Shown one piece after another: positions 35,463-44,915 of a stretch of 64,000 nucleotides of DNA (within the stretch, counting starts at the first letter, position 1; every line of letters begins with the position of its first letter). The DNA comes from Tessaracoccus flavus (GTDB taxonomy: Bacteria > Actinomycetota > Actinomycetes > Propionibacteriales > Propionibacteriaceae). The DNA is taken from contig NZ_CP019605.1 of the NCBI RefSeq assembly GCF_001997295.1, positions 434,001 through 498,000 of the forward strand, given 5' to 3'. Under the pieces are notes generated by a model. That model saw nothing but the letters and a program-made list of their open reading frames with translations. It had not been told where the DNA came from and did not search any database. The position numbers were made by a program, and so were the translations under genes.

Positions 35463-35598
35463 ATCAGGCTCCTTTCGGGGGTCCGATCCGCCTCATTGCG
35501 GAAGGCACTGGGCAAGCATACCCGGCCGTGAGAAGAGACTTTGGGGCACCCGTTCGGGGCGGTAGGTTGCTGGGAGATCACCGAGTGGATGGAGCAGC

Positions 35599-37257
35599 AT
35601 GGGGCGGACCGTCAGCGGCACCGGAGTTGTGGCAGGCGTCGTGAAGGCGCCGGTGGTGTGGTTACGGACCGCGCAGATATCTCCCGAGCCGTGCGCACCG
35701 GTCGAGCAGCAGGAGAGGGAGGCGGAGGCGGAGCGGTTGCGCGAGGCGGTCGAGGCGGTGGCCCTGGGGTACGAGGGGCGGGGAGCCCGAGCGGACGGCC
35801 AGGCAGCAGAGGTGTTGTCCGCCACGGCGGCCCTGGCCCGGGACCGCGGCTGGTTGCGGCCGGCCTTGGGTCAAGTCAGCGCCGGCCGCCCTGCCGTGGC
35901 GGCGATGGCGTCCGCGATCGATGAGTTTGTCGCAGTCTTCACCCAGATCGGCGGCGTCATGGCCGAGCGCGTGGCGGACCTCCGCGACATCCGCAACCGC
36001 ATCGCCGCGAGGTTGGCAGGCAACCCCGAACCGGGGCTTCCCCACCCAGACCAGCCCTCGATCCTGCTCGCGGACGACCTGGCACCCGCAGACACCGCGG
36101 ATCTGGACCCCGAGCTCTTCATCGCCATCGCCACCCGCCTCGGTGGCCCGACGGGCCACACCGCGATCATCGCGCGCCAACGAGGCCTGCCGTGCCTGGT
36201 GGGCGTGACCGACCTCGACGAGATCCGCGACGGGGAGACGGTCGTGCTCGATGGCGAGGCCGGCGTCATTCACCGCGATCTCGGTAACGCCGAAGCCACC
36301 CGGCTGCTCGACTCCGACGCCCGACGCCGCGCCGTGACCGATGGCTGGCACGGACCCGCCCATACCGCGGACGGCGTCAACGTGGAGTTGCTGGCCAACG
36401 TGGCCGACGGCGACTCGGCCGTGGCGGCCGCAGCGGCCCCGGTCGAGGGAGCAGGGCTCTTCCGGACTGAACTGGGCTTCCTCGGCGCGCCGACCGAGCC
36501 CAGCGTGCACGACCAGGCGGAGCGGTATTCCGCCGTGCTGCGTGCCTTCGGTAGCCGCAAAGTGGTGGTCCGCACTCTCGACGCCGGAACCGACAAGCCG
36601 GTGCCCTTCGCATCGCTCCCCGATGAGCCCAACCCTGCACTGGGCGTGCGCGGCCACCGCCTCACCCGTGCCCAGCCGGGGCTTCTCTCCCGCCAACTCG
36701 ACGCCATCGCCCTCGCGTCCGCGGAGGGGCCGGCGCCCTGGGTCATGGCCCCGATGATCTCCACCGTCGACGAGGCGGCGGAGTTCGCGGCGCAATGCCG
36801 CTCGCGCGGACTCACCCCGGGGGTCATGGTCGAGGTGCCCGCCGCCGCGCTGATGGCGGACCGCTTCCTCGAGGAGGTGGATTTCGTCTCGATCGGCACG
36901 AACGACCTCGCGCAGTACACGATGGCCGCGGACAGGCTCTCGCCCGAGCTGGCGCCGTTGACCGACCCGTGGCAGCCGGCGGTGCTCAAGCTGGTGGCGA
37001 TGACGGCCGACGCGGGCCAGCGTGCCGGCAAGCCGGTCGGCGTGTGCGGAGAGGCGGCGTCCGATCCCATCCTGGCGTGCGTGCTGGTGGGCCTCGGCGT
37101 CACCTCGTTGTCGATGGCGCACCTGTCGGTCCCATCGGTGGGTGTGCAGCTGGCCGAGGTCACGCTGGCGCAGTGCCGAGCGGCCGCTCAGCAGGCGTTG
37201 TCAGCCCCGACGGCCGCCGCCGCCCGTGAGGCGGCCAGGGCTGAGTTGACTCGGTAG
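35599..37257 (+). CDS. ptsI: PTS enzyme I (phosphoenolpyruvate-protein phosphotransferase)
   Basis: This 552-residue enzyme takes phosphate from PEP and gives it to HPr. The phosphorylated His is in GGPTGHTAIIARQRGLPC (about residue 187). The PEP-binding C-terminal domain has GAGLFRTELGFL, ALGVRGHRL, GVMVEVPAA, FVSIGTNDLAQYTMAADR and the catalytic Cys in GVCGEAA. GGAG is seven bases from the ATG. The REP array follows its stop. Confidence 0.95.
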   Translation: MGRTVSGTGVVAGVVKAPVVWLRTAQISPEPCAPVEQQEREAEAERLREAVEAVALGYEGRGARADGQAAEVLSATAALARDRGWLRPALGQVSAGRPAVAAMASAIDEFVAVFTQIGGVMAERVADLRDIRNRIAARLAGNPEPGLPHPDQPSILLADDLAPADTADLDPELFIAIATRLGGPTGHTAIIARQRGLPCLVGVTDLDEIRDGETVVLDGEAGVIHRDLGNAEATRLLDSDARRRAVTDGWHGPAHTADGVNVELLANVADGDSAVAAAAAPVEGAGLFRTELGFLGAPTEPSVHDQAERYSAVLRAFGSRKVVVRTLDAGTDKPVPFASLPDEPNPALGVRGHRLTRAQPGLLSRQLDAIALASAEGPAPWVMAPMISTVDEAAEFAAQCRSRGLTPGVMVEVPAAALMADRFLEEVDFVSIGTNDLAQYTMAADRLSPELAPLTDPWQPAVLKLVAMTADAGQRAGKPVGVCGEAASDPILACVLVGLGVTSLSMAHLSVPSVGVQLAEVTLAQCRAAAQQALSAPTAAAAREAARAELTR

Positions 37258-37260
37258 TCG

Positions 37261-37500
37261 TACCGCTCCCTGAGCTTGTCGAATCGCTCCCTGAGCTTGT
37301 CGAGTCGCTCCCTGAGCTTGTCGAACTCGGTCCCTGAGCTTGTCCAATCGCTCCCTGAGCTTGTCGAAGGGTAACGGCCCTGCTGCCTTCCGCCGCCCCT
37401 GCCCACAGGGCGGTGATCGCGGATCAGGCCGTAACCCTTCGACAAGCTCAGGGATCAGGGACCGAAAGCTCAGGGATCAGGCGCCAAGCTCAGGGATCAG
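37261..37500. repeat. Tandem CCCTGAGCTTGTCGA array between ptsI and the glucosidase gene
   Basis: Five direct CGCTCCCTGAGCTTGTCGAA-type units at about 24-base spacing lead into CCTGAGCTTGTCGAAGGG, a GC-rich centre, and the returning CCCTTCGACAAGCTCAGGG with three shortened AAGCTCAGGGATCAG copies. It separates two converging genes and may end transcription from both sides. Confidence 0.8.
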
Positions 37501-37510
37501 CGGCTACAGA

Positions 37511-39127
37511 TCAGGATCGCCGGAGCCAGACGGTGGCGTCGGTCGGGAGCTCGTCGTCGACCGGCATGCTGGACAGTACGACGTCGAAGCCCTCGGGCAG
37601 CGGCATGGGTGCGCCGAGCACGTTCGTCATCACCCGGATCGGCCCGTTGTCGAACGCGACGATGTCGTCGCCCGCCTCCACCCACGTCATCTCGCCGGAG
37701 CCGAGACCGAGTTGCCTGCGCAGCGCGATCGCGTCGCGGTACATCGTCCACGTGGAGCCGGGCTGGTCGATCTGCTGATCGACGGCCAGTGCCCTGTAGG
37801 ACTCGGGTTGGGGGAGCCAGGTCTCGCCGGTGGGGGAGAAGCCGAGGCCCGGAGCGTCGGCCTCCCACGGGATGGGGATCCGGCAACCGTCGCGACCGAC
37901 GTGCGCGTGTTCGGACCTGAACCAGGTGGGGTCCTGTCGGAGTTCGTCGGGCAGGGTCGTGTGCTCGGGCAGCCCGAGTTCCTCTCCCTGGTAGATGTAG
38001 GCGGATCCCGGCAGCCCGAGCATCAGGAGGGTGCCTGCCCGCGCCCGGCGGAGGCCCACCTCGTTGTCCGGCTGCTCGTCGCGGATACCGAGTCCCTCGT
38101 GGCTCGACCCCGGATCGGAGAGCCCGAAGCGGGAGACGTGACGCACGACGTCGTGGTTGCTGAGCACCCACGTGGTGGGAGCACCGACGGCGTCGTCCGC
38201 GGCCATCGTGCGGGTGATGATGTCGCGGTAGCTCGCGGCGTCCCAGCGGCTGTCGAGGAACTGGAAGTTGAACGCGGTGTTCATCTCGTCGGGCCGGAGA
38301 TAGAGGGCGAGCCGCTCGGGATCGGCCACCCAGGCCTCCGCGACAAGGGTGCGGTCGCCGTCGTACTCGTCGAGCACCTTCCGCCACCGGCGGTAGATGT
38401 CGTGGACGCCGTCCTGATCCCACATGGGGCCGCCTCCGCCATCGAGGAGCGCCTGCTCCGCGTCGAAGTCGGGGAGGCCGTCGGCCTTGACCAGGGAGTG
38501 GGCCACATCGACGCGGAACCCGTCCACGCCCTTGTCCAGCCAGAATCGGAGCACGCCGTCGAAGGCTTCGCGGACGCGCTCGTTGGACCAGTCGAGGTCG
38601 GGTTGCTTGATGTCGAAGAGGTGGAGGTACCACTGCTCGGGCGTGCCGTCGGGGGCGGTGAGCCGGGTCCATCCCTTCCCGCCGAAGACGGAGGTCCAGT
38701 TGTTCGGAGGCTCGGACCCGTCGGGCCCCTTGCCGTCGCGGAAGAGATACATCTCACGCTCCGGGGATCCCGGCCCGGCCGCGAGCGCGGCCTGGAACCA
38801 CCGGTGCTCATCCGAGGTGTGGTTGGGGACGAGGTCGACGAGAACCCTGAGCCCCAGTTCGTGGGCCCTGCGGATCAGCCGCTCGGCGTCGGAGAGATCA
38901 CCGAAGAGCGGGTCCACCGCTTCGTAGTCGGCCACGTCGTACCCGGCATCGGCCATCGGGGACTTGTAGAACGGCGAGAACCAGACGGCGTCCACGCCGA
39001 GGTTCACGAGGTACTGCAACCGGTCGATCGCGCCGGGAAGGTCGCCGTAGCCGTCGCCGTCGGAATCGGCGAAGGAGCGGGGGTAGATCTGGTAGATGAC
39101 GGCGTCTCGCCACCACTGTGCTGTCAC
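37511..39127 (-). CDS. GH13 alpha-glucosidase (oligo-1,6-glucosidase type)
   Basis: This 538-residue cytoplasmic glycosidase releases glucose from malto- or isomalto-oligosaccharides. WWRDAVIYQIYPRSFADSDGDGYGDL is the classic start. Catalytic residues lie in DGFRVDVAHS (nucleophile Asp), LVAEAWV (acid Glu) and LSNHDVVRH (transition-state Asp). The GTG start overlaps the LacI stop (GTGA), so the two are coupled. It likely degrades sugars imported by MalEFG. Confidence 0.92.
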   Translation of the reverse strand: MTAQWWRDAVIYQIYPRSFADSDGDGYGDLPGAIDRLQYLVNLGVDAVWFSPFYKSPMADAGYDVADYEAVDPLFGDLSDAERLIRRAHELGLRVLVDLVPNHTSDEHRWFQAALAAGPGSPEREMYLFRDGKGPDGSEPPNNWTSVFGGKGWTRLTAPDGTPEQWYLHLFDIKQPDLDWSNERVREAFDGVLRFWLDKGVDGFRVDVAHSLVKADGLPDFDAEQALLDGGGGPMWDQDGVHDIYRRWRKVLDEYDGDRTLVAEAWVADPERLALYLRPDEMNTAFNFQFLDSRWDAASYRDIITRTMAADDAVGAPTTWVLSNHDVVRHVSRFGLSDPGSSHEGLGIRDEQPDNEVGLRRARAGTLLMLGLPGSAYIYQGEELGLPEHTTLPDELRQDPTWFRSEHAHVGRDGCRIPIPWEADAPGLGFSPTGETWLPQPESYRALAVDQQIDQPGSTWTMYRDAIALRRQLGLGSGEMTWVEAGDDIVAFDNGPIRVMTNVLGAPMPLPEGFDVVLSSMPVDDELPTDATVWLRRS

Positions 39128-40113
39128 GTGTGAGGTCCTGTCGACTGGCGGATGATGAGGTCGGGGTGGAACATCATTTCGGTGTGTTCCAACGGCAGGC
39201 CGCGCATGGCGGCGAGCAGAGCGCTGACGGCTGCCTGGCACATGGCCGGCAGCGGCTGCCGCACCGTGGTGAGCGCGGGCGAGGTGAACGCCATCAACGC
39301 CGAGTCATCGTAGCCGACCACCGAAATATCGCCCGGCACGTCGAGCCCGCGGGCCCGCGCCTCGCGGATGGCGCCGAGCGCCATGACGTCCGAGCCGCAG
39401 ATGATCGCGGTGTGGCCGCTCTCGTAGAGTCGGGCGGCGGCCGCCTGCCCACCCTCGACGGAGAAGATCGTCGAGGCGATCGACGTGCGCGGGAACCCCA
39501 GCGCCCGGAACGCCGCCACCTTGCGCTGCGTCGGCAGGTAACGCTCTTGGCCGACCGCCAGCCCGATTCGTTCGTGGCCGAAGGAGCGCAGATGCGCCAC
39601 CGACATGGCGACAGCCCCCGCGTCCGAGGACGAGAAGAACGCGCCGGGCACAGTCTCGTCGTACCCGTTGATGAAGACTGCCGGCACATCCCCCGCCACG
39701 CGGCGGTAGTGCTCGGGGGAGGCGAGGCTGTCGGCGAGGGTGCCGGAGACCGAGATGATCCCGGCGACATTCACGCTGAGGAGCGCGTCGAGGTAGCTCA
39801 CTTCGCTCGTCGCGCCGGGACCGGAGGTGCAGAGGATCATGTGCCTGTCGGCGGCTGACAGCTGGAGCGACAGCTCCGTTGCAAACGCGGCGAACGACGG
39901 ATTGGCAAGTTCGGGGAGGATGACGGCGACGAAGCCCTCGTGAGCGGGCGTCTCGTCTTCCAACTGGTAGCCGAGTGCCTCGATCGTGGAGATCACCTGC
40001 GCCCTGGTGGTCTTGGCTACGCCCGGCTTGCCGTTGAGCACGCGGGAGACGGTAGCGGTGGATACACCTGCGGCGGTGGCCAGGTCGGCCAACCTCGCGC
40101 GCGACGGAATCAC
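39124..40113 (-). CDS. LacI family regulator of the maltose genes
   Basis: This 329-residue repressor has the HTH ARLADLATAAGVSTATVSRVLNGKPGV and a periplasmic-binding-like sensor domain. AGGGGAG precedes the GTG start. Sites matching the LacI-type pattern TTGCAANCGNTTGCAA lie before the divergent lipoprotein gene and before malE. It probably controls GH13, itself and malEFG in response to a maltose-type sugar; the effector is unknown. Confidence 0.9.
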   Translation of the reverse strand: MIPSRARLADLATAAGVSTATVSRVLNGKPGVAKTTRAQVISTIEALGYQLEDETPAHEGFVAVILPELANPSFAAFATELSLQLSAADRHMILCTSGPGATSEVSYLDALLSVNVAGIISVSGTLADSLASPEHYRRVAGDVPAVFINGYDETVPGAFFSSSDAGAVAMSVAHLRSFGHERIGLAVGQERYLPTQRKVAAFRALGFPRTSIASTIFSVEGGQAAAARLYESGHTAIICGSDVMALGAIREARARGLDVPGDISVVGYDDSALMAFTSPALTTVRQPLPAMCQAAVSALLAAMRGLPLEHTEMMFHPDLIIRQSTGPHT

Positions 40114-40164
40114 GGTTACTCCCCTTCGAGATGAACAGTTCTAGATGTTCATAGTGCGTCCGCT

Positions 40165-40180
40165 TTGCAGCCGCTTGCAA
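40165..40180. promoter_or_regulatory. LacI-type operator between lacI and the PepSY gene
   Basis: TTGCAGCCGCTTGCAA fits TTGCAANCGNTTGCAA with one mismatch. A weaker site, TTACAACGGAATTGCA, lies at 40185-40200. Confidence 0.65.
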
Positions 40181-40258
40181 GACTTTACAACGGAATTGCA
40201 GCGGATGAGCCCAATGTGAGGGTTGTTTCATCTCCTTGGCTCTCGCTGACTGTGTCGG

Positions 40259-40264
40259 TACCGT
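40259..40264 (+). promoter_or_regulatory. -10 hexamer TACCGT of the PepSY lipoprotein gene
   Basis: TACCGT is six bases before the ATG and TTGGCT lies 17 bases further up as a possible -35, so this transcript is probably leaderless. Confidence 0.55.
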
Positions 40265-40270
40265 CGAGGC

Positions 40271-40912
40271 ATGAACATCCGACGCGTCTCACTGTCACTC
40301 ATCGCAAGCTCCGCCTTGGCCGTCGTGGCGTGCGGTGCCTCCGAGGGGCCCACCGGCGACACGTCTCCGATCACCCCCGGTCCCGTCGTCGCGACGACGT
40401 CGTCCCCCGACGGGGGAGTGGGTGACGGCGCGTCGCCCACGTCCTCATCACCGGCCGCGGCGGCTTCTGAGCCGTCGTCGGCTCCGGTTCAGTCGACGGG
40501 CGAGGGCGCCGAGGAGATCAACGCCTCTGCCCTGCAGGCGGTGTCGACGGCGGAGGAGTCCGCAGGTGGCGCGGCAGTCAAGCTCGATGACGAGGACTTC
40601 GACCGGGCCTGGGAGATTGATGTGCTCGTCGGGAACCGGGTGGTCGAGGTGAAGGTGAACCGGGAGGGCACCGAGGTGCTCGAGACCGCGGATGACGATG
40701 CTCTCGACGACGGAGAGACCGCCCAGCCCGGCGACCTGATCGCCGCAGCCGAGGCCGCGCTGGGGCACTCACCCGGCGTCATCGACGATGTGGAGCTCGA
40801 GACCGACGACGGTGTCCTCTACTGGAGCGTCGAGCTGGACGGTACCGATGGTGGCGACGACGTGGAGCTGCGGGTCGACACCCGGACCGGTGCCGTCACT
40901 CCGGAGGGCTGA
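40271..40912 (+). CDS. PepSY-domain lipoprotein
   Basis: This 213-residue protein has a lipoprotein signal with Cys21 in LAVVACGAS, a Ser/Pro/Ala-rich linker, and two PepSY-like repeats ending DVELETDDGVLYWSVELDG and VELRVDTRTGAVTPEG. PepSY proteins often inhibit or modulate extracellular proteases. It is divergent from lacI and upstream of malE, with its own promoter. A role in sugar uptake is not indicated. Confidence 0.82.
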   Translation: MNIRRVSLSLIASSALAVVACGASEGPTGDTSPITPGPVVATTSSPDGGVGDGASPTSSSPAAAASEPSSAPVQSTGEGAEEINASALQAVSTAEESAGGAAVKLDDEDFDRAWEIDVLVGNRVVEVKVNREGTEVLETADDDALDDGETAQPGDLIAAAEAALGHSPGVIDDVELETDDGVLYWSVELDGTDGGDDVELRVDTRTGAVTPEG

Positions 40913-40947
40913 GCGCCCCCATTCTTTGGATCGTTACAACTTCGTTA

Positions 40948-40985
40948 TGCAACGATGTTGCAAGCGTTTCAAAATCCGTTACGCT
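40948..40985 (+). promoter_or_regulatory. malE promoter with LacI-type operators
   Basis: TGCAAC-GAT-GTTGCA (40948-40962) is a perfect inverted repeat, and TTGCAAGCGTTTCAA (40958-40972) overlaps it and resembles the LacI-family operator. TTGCAA and TACGCT with a 16-base gap (40958-40963 and 40980-40985) could be the -35 and -10. A repressor bound here would block RNA polymerase. Confidence 0.6.
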
Positions 40986-41036
40986 TCTGGAAGGACGGGT
41001 TGCATTGGTGCGATCCGGACACAGAAGGAGAACCAC

Positions 41037-42308
41037 ATGCGCAAGAGCCTTTTCGCCGCTGCCGCGGTTGGGCTTTCGTTGACGCTCGTTGCCTGTGGAG
41101 GCGACGCCAGCGAGACGACGACCACCCCCACCCCCACGGACACCGCCACCGCGGTTGCCACCGAGACCACCACTGCCTCTGAGACCGCCGCCCCCGGCGC
41201 CGCTGGCACGCTGACGATCTGGGTCGACGACACCCGCGTCGATGCCTTCAAGACCCTCGGCGAGGACTTCCTCGCCCAGACCGGTGTGACCCTGGACGTC
41301 GTCCAGAAGCCCACCGGCGACATCAAGACCGACTTCATCGCGCAGGCTCCCACCGGCGAAGGCCCCGACCTCATCGTCACGGCGCACGACGCCATCGGCG
41401 ACCTGGTGAGCAACGGCGTCATCAGCGCGGTCGAGCTCGGCGACAAGGTGGACGCCTTCTCCGACGTCGCGACCCGCGCGGTCAGCCTCGAGGGCACCAT
41501 GTATGCGGTTCCCTACGGTGTTGAGAACATCGGCCTCGTGCGCAACAACGCCCTGGTCCAGGACACCCCGGCCACCTTCGACGAGCTGATCGCTCAGGGT
41601 AAGGCCGTCGAGGGCGCGGAGTTCCCCATCGTCATCCAGCAGGGCGAGGGCGGCGACCCCTACCACCTGTACCCGCTGCAGACCTCGTTCGGTGCACCGG
41701 TCTTCAAGACCGACGAGAACGGCGACTACATCGGCGAGCTTGCCATGGGCGGCGCCGAGGGTGAAGCCTTCGCCACCTACATGAAGAAGCTCGTCGACGA
41801 GGGCGTTCTGTCGGCCTCCATCGGCGGCGACCAGGCCAAGCAGGCCTTCCTCGACGGCAAGTCCCCGTACATGATCACCGGCCCGTGGAACACCACCGAG
41901 TTCGCTGCTGCGGGCATGGACATCAGCGTGCTCCCGGTCCCGTCGGCCGGTGGCCAGCCCGCTGCCCCGTTCGTCGGTGTCCAGGCCGTGTTCGCCTCCT
42001 CGCAGTCGGAGAACCCGCTGCTCGCCAACCAGTTCCTCGACTACATGGCCTCCAAGGAGGCCCAGGACAAGATGTACGAACTCCGCGGCCTGATGCCGGC
42101 TCTCACCGAGTCCGCTGACGCCGTTGAGGACGAGATCCTCGCCGGCTTCGCCGAGGCCGGTGCGCAGGGCGAGCCCATGCCGGGCATTCCGCAGATGGGC
42201 GCCGTGTGGACCTTCTGGGGCAACGGTCAGGTTGCAATCCTCACCGGTGCTGCCGAGCCCGTCCCCGCGTGGCAAGACATGATCGCGAACATTGAGGGCG
42301 CGTTCTGA
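41037..42308 (+). CDS. malE: Maltose/maltodextrin ABC transporter binding lipoprotein
   Basis: This 423-residue solute-binding protein has a lipobox with Cys20 (LTLVACGG), a Thr/Ala-rich linker and a bilobal binding domain starting GTLTIWVDDTRVDAFKTLG, with GPDLIVTAHDAIGDLVSNGV and YMITGPWNTTEF as in MalE. AGAAGGAG precedes the ATG. It leads the malEFG operon and is separated from malF by a hairpin. The sugar could be maltodextrin or a related oligosaccharide. Confidence 0.92.
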   Translation: MRKSLFAAAAVGLSLTLVACGGDASETTTTPTPTDTATAVATETTTASETAAPGAAGTLTIWVDDTRVDAFKTLGEDFLAQTGVTLDVVQKPTGDIKTDFIAQAPTGEGPDLIVTAHDAIGDLVSNGVISAVELGDKVDAFSDVATRAVSLEGTMYAVPYGVENIGLVRNNALVQDTPATFDELIAQGKAVEGAEFPIVIQQGEGGDPYHLYPLQTSFGAPVFKTDENGDYIGELAMGGAEGEAFATYMKKLVDEGVLSASIGGDQAKQAFLDGKSPYMITGPWNTTEFAAAGMDISVLPVPSAGGQPAAPFVGVQAVFASSQSENPLLANQFLDYMASKEAQDKMYELRGLMPALTESADAVEDEILAGFAEAGAQGEPMPGIPQMGAVWTFWGNGQVAILTGAAEPVPAWQDMIANIEGAF

Positions 42309-42328
42309 GCTAGGCTGTAGTAGCTGAA

Positions 42329-42362
42329 CGGGGGCTGCGCCGCGCGAGTGACGCAGCCCCCG
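42329..42362 (+). terminator. Hairpin between malE and malF
   Basis: CGGGGGCTGCG and CGCAGCCCCCG form a perfect 11-bp stem with a 12-base loop, 20 bases after malE. It probably lets part of the transcripts end there and protects malE mRNA, giving more binding protein than permease. Confidence 0.7.
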
Positions 42363-42396
42363 CTTTGCATCGCAACGAAGCGAAGGAACAACTATC

Positions 42397-43968
42397 GTGA
42401 GCACTTCGACACAGCAGTCGCCGAGGCTCTCCCACGCGCGGGACCTCTCGCGCCCGGGCTTCATCGTGAAGCTCATCCTCATGGCGCTCGTCAATGCCCT
42501 CGGCATCTACGGCATCATGGCCTCCTACGGCCAAGAGGAGTGGGGAGTACTCGCCTTTCTCGTAGTGACCCTGATCGTGGTCAACTACGTCTACTTCTCC
42601 AAGCGGGCGATCGCCGCCAAGTACCTGGTCCCTGGTCTGCTCTTCCTGATCGTCTTCCAGATCTATGTCATGGCAAACACGGCCTACGTCGCCTTCACCA
42701 ACTACGGTGACGGGCACAACGACGCCAAGGGCCCCGCGATCACCCAGATCATGAAGACGGCGGACGGCCGCGTTCCGGACACTCCGACCTACCCGGTTGC
42801 CGTGCTGGACCGCGACGGCGAGATCGCCTTCGCGATCGTCGACGGCGACGAGGTGAAGGTGGGCGACATCGACGAGCCGCTCACCGTCGTCGACGACGCT
42901 GTTGCCGACGGCGACCGCGTCACGGAGGTGCCCGGGGCCACCATCTTGAACATCAGCGAGATTCAGCAGCGCCAGAACGAGGTGCTCGATCTGCGCGTGT
43001 CGATGACGGACAATCCGGATGACGGCTGGCTGCGCACCGACAACGCCGCGATGGCCTACGTCGCCAAGTCGACGCTGGTCTACGACGAGGCTGCGGACAC
43101 GTTCACCAGCGCCGAGGGCAAGGTCTACACCGCTGACCCCGAACAGGGCCTGTTCGTCGCCGACGACGGCACCACGCTCAGCCCTGGATGGCGTGTCGGT
43201 GTTGGCATGGATAACTTCACGCGCGTTTTCACCGACTCCAGGCTTTCGGGTCCGTTCGTCTCGATCCTGATCTGGACATTCGCATTCTCGATCCTGTCCG
43301 TGCTGACCACGTTCGCGCTCGGCCTGCTGCTCGCCGTCGTGTTCAACGATCCGCGGGTCAAGGGCCGCACGTTCTACCGGGCCATGTTCATCCTGCCGTA
43401 CGCGTTTCCGGGGTTCCTGGCCGCACTGGTGTGGAAGGGCATGTTGAACCAGGAGTTCGGCTTCATCAACGAGGTTCTCCTGGGGGGCACGACCGTCGAG
43501 TGGTTCACCAACGGGTTCCTGGCGAAGCTGGCCATCATCGGAGTGAACCTGTGGCTGGGTTTCCCCTACATGTTCCTCGTCAGCACTGGTGCGCTGCAGT
43601 CCATCCCCGGCGAGCTGGCGGAGGCAGCCGTCGTGGACGGCGCCAACCCGTGGCAGCGATTCTGGTCGATCACGCTGCCTCTGCTACTGGTGTCGGTGGC
43701 GCCGCTGCTCATCGCGAGCTTTGCGTTCAACTTCAACAACTTCTCCCTGATCTACATGCTGACCGGCGGTGGCCCCAACTATCCGGGTGCACCGTTCCCG
43801 ATCGGCGAGTCCGACATCCTGATCTCGATGGTCTACGCCATCGCGTTCGAGTCGGGCAACCGCCAGTTCGGTCTGGCGAGCGCCATGTCGATTCTCATCT
43901 TCGTGGTCGTCGGTGTCGTCTCGTGGCTGGGCTTCCGCCAGACCCGCAAACTTGAGGAGATCGTGTGA
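42397..43968 (+). CDS. malF: Maltose ABC transporter permease MalF
   Basis: This 523-residue membrane protein has three N-terminal helices, a large periplasmic P2-type loop (residues about 105-265) and six or so core helices. The EAA motif EAAVVDGANPWQRFWSITLPLL contacts the ATPase. Start GTG at 42397. It overlaps malG (TGATG). The ATPase (MalK/MsiK) is not encoded here and must come from elsewhere, as in many actinobacteria. Confidence 0.92.
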   Translation: MSTSTQQSPRLSHARDLSRPGFIVKLILMALVNALGIYGIMASYGQEEWGVLAFLVVTLIVVNYVYFSKRAIAAKYLVPGLLFLIVFQIYVMANTAYVAFTNYGDGHNDAKGPAITQIMKTADGRVPDTPTYPVAVLDRDGEIAFAIVDGDEVKVGDIDEPLTVVDDAVADGDRVTEVPGATILNISEIQQRQNEVLDLRVSMTDNPDDGWLRTDNAAMAYVAKSTLVYDEAADTFTSAEGKVYTADPEQGLFVADDGTTLSPGWRVGVGMDNFTRVFTDSRLSGPFVSILIWTFAFSILSVLTTFALGLLLAVVFNDPRVKGRTFYRAMFILPYAFPGFLAALVWKGMLNQEFGFINEVLLGGTTVEWFTNGFLAKLAIIGVNLWLGFPYMFLVSTGALQSIPGELAEAAVVDGANPWQRFWSITLPLLLVSVAPLLIASFAFNFNNFSLIYMLTGGGPNYPGAPFPIGESDILISMVYAIAFESGNRQFGLASAMSILIFVVVGVVSWLGFRQTRKLEEIV

Positions 43969-44861
43969 TGGCCAAGAAGAGGGTTGTCCTCGAGAACGAG
44001 AACGACACGAGGCTGCGCGGCGGCCGGTGGTGGGCGCAGGTGGGGTGGAAGCACGTCCTCGCTGTCGCGATGATCGTGTACTGCATCTTCCCGATCCTGT
44101 ACGTGCTGTCCGCTTCCCTCAACGAGGGCGGCACACTGACCGGCTCGAACCAGTTGTTCAGATCCTTCAGCCTGGTCAACTACCAGGAACTGATGGACTC
44201 CGACTTCGTGCGGTGGATGCTCCACTCCTTCTATGTGAGCAGCGTGACCGCGATCGGCACCGTCGTCATGGGCGCTGCAGCCGCGTACGCGTTCAGCCGG
44301 TTCCGGTTCACGGGTCGCCGCGGAGGCCTGACGGCGCTGCTGATCATCCAGATGTTCCCGCAGATGCTGGCTTTCGTCGCCATCTTCCTGCTGGCACTTC
44401 TGATCGGCGACATCTTCCCGGCACTTGGCGTCGGCTCGCACCTGCAGCTGATCCTCATCTACCTGGGCGGAGCGCTCGGCTCGAACACGTTCCTCATGTA
44501 CGGGTTCTTCAACACCATTCCGCACGAACTGAACGAGGCCGCGAAGATCGATGGCGCCACGCACGCCCAGATCTTCTGGGGCATCATCATGCGGCTCGTC
44601 ACTCCGATCCTCGCAGTCGTCGGGCTGCTCAGCTTCGTCGGCTCGTACGGCGAGTTCATCCTCGCCCGGATCGTGCTTGCACGGCCGGAGAACTACACGC
44701 TGGCAGTCGGCCTGTACGTCTGGGGCTCCGACGAGCGGAACGCCCCGTGGGGCCTCTTCGCTGCCGGTGCGGTCCTCGCTGCCATCCCGATCATCCTGCT
44801 GTTCATGTACCTGCAGAAGTACATCGTCTCCGGTCTGACCGCGGGCGGCGTCAAGGGCTGA
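43968..44861 (+). CDS. malG: Maltose ABC transporter permease MalG
   Basis: This 297-residue permease has six predicted membrane helices and the EAA loop NEAAKIDGATHAQIFWGIIMRLVTP. Together with MalF it forms the channel. The ATG at 43968 shares a base with the malF stop. A terminator follows 21 bases after the stop, so the operon ends here with no ATPase gene. Confidence 0.93.
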   Translation: MAKKRVVLENENDTRLRGGRWWAQVGWKHVLAVAMIVYCIFPILYVLSASLNEGGTLTGSNQLFRSFSLVNYQELMDSDFVRWMLHSFYVSSVTAIGTVVMGAAAAYAFSRFRFTGRRGGLTALLIIQMFPQMLAFVAIFLLALLIGDIFPALGVGSHLQLILIYLGGALGSNTFLMYGFFNTIPHELNEAAKIDGATHAQIFWGIIMRLVTPILAVVGLLSFVGSYGEFILARIVLARPENYTLAVGLYVWGSDERNAPWGLFAAGAVLAAIPIILLFMYLQKYIVSGLTAGGVKG

Positions 44862-44881
44862 TCCAGACACCCGACCAGAAG

Positions 44882-44909
44882 CACCCCCGGCAACGGGGGT
44901 GTTTCTTTT
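44882..44909 (+). terminator. Rho-independent terminator of malEFG
   Basis: CACCCCCG and CGGGGGTG pair around GCAA and are followed by TTTCTTTT. Confidence 0.85.
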
Positions 44910-44915
44910 GTGCCG

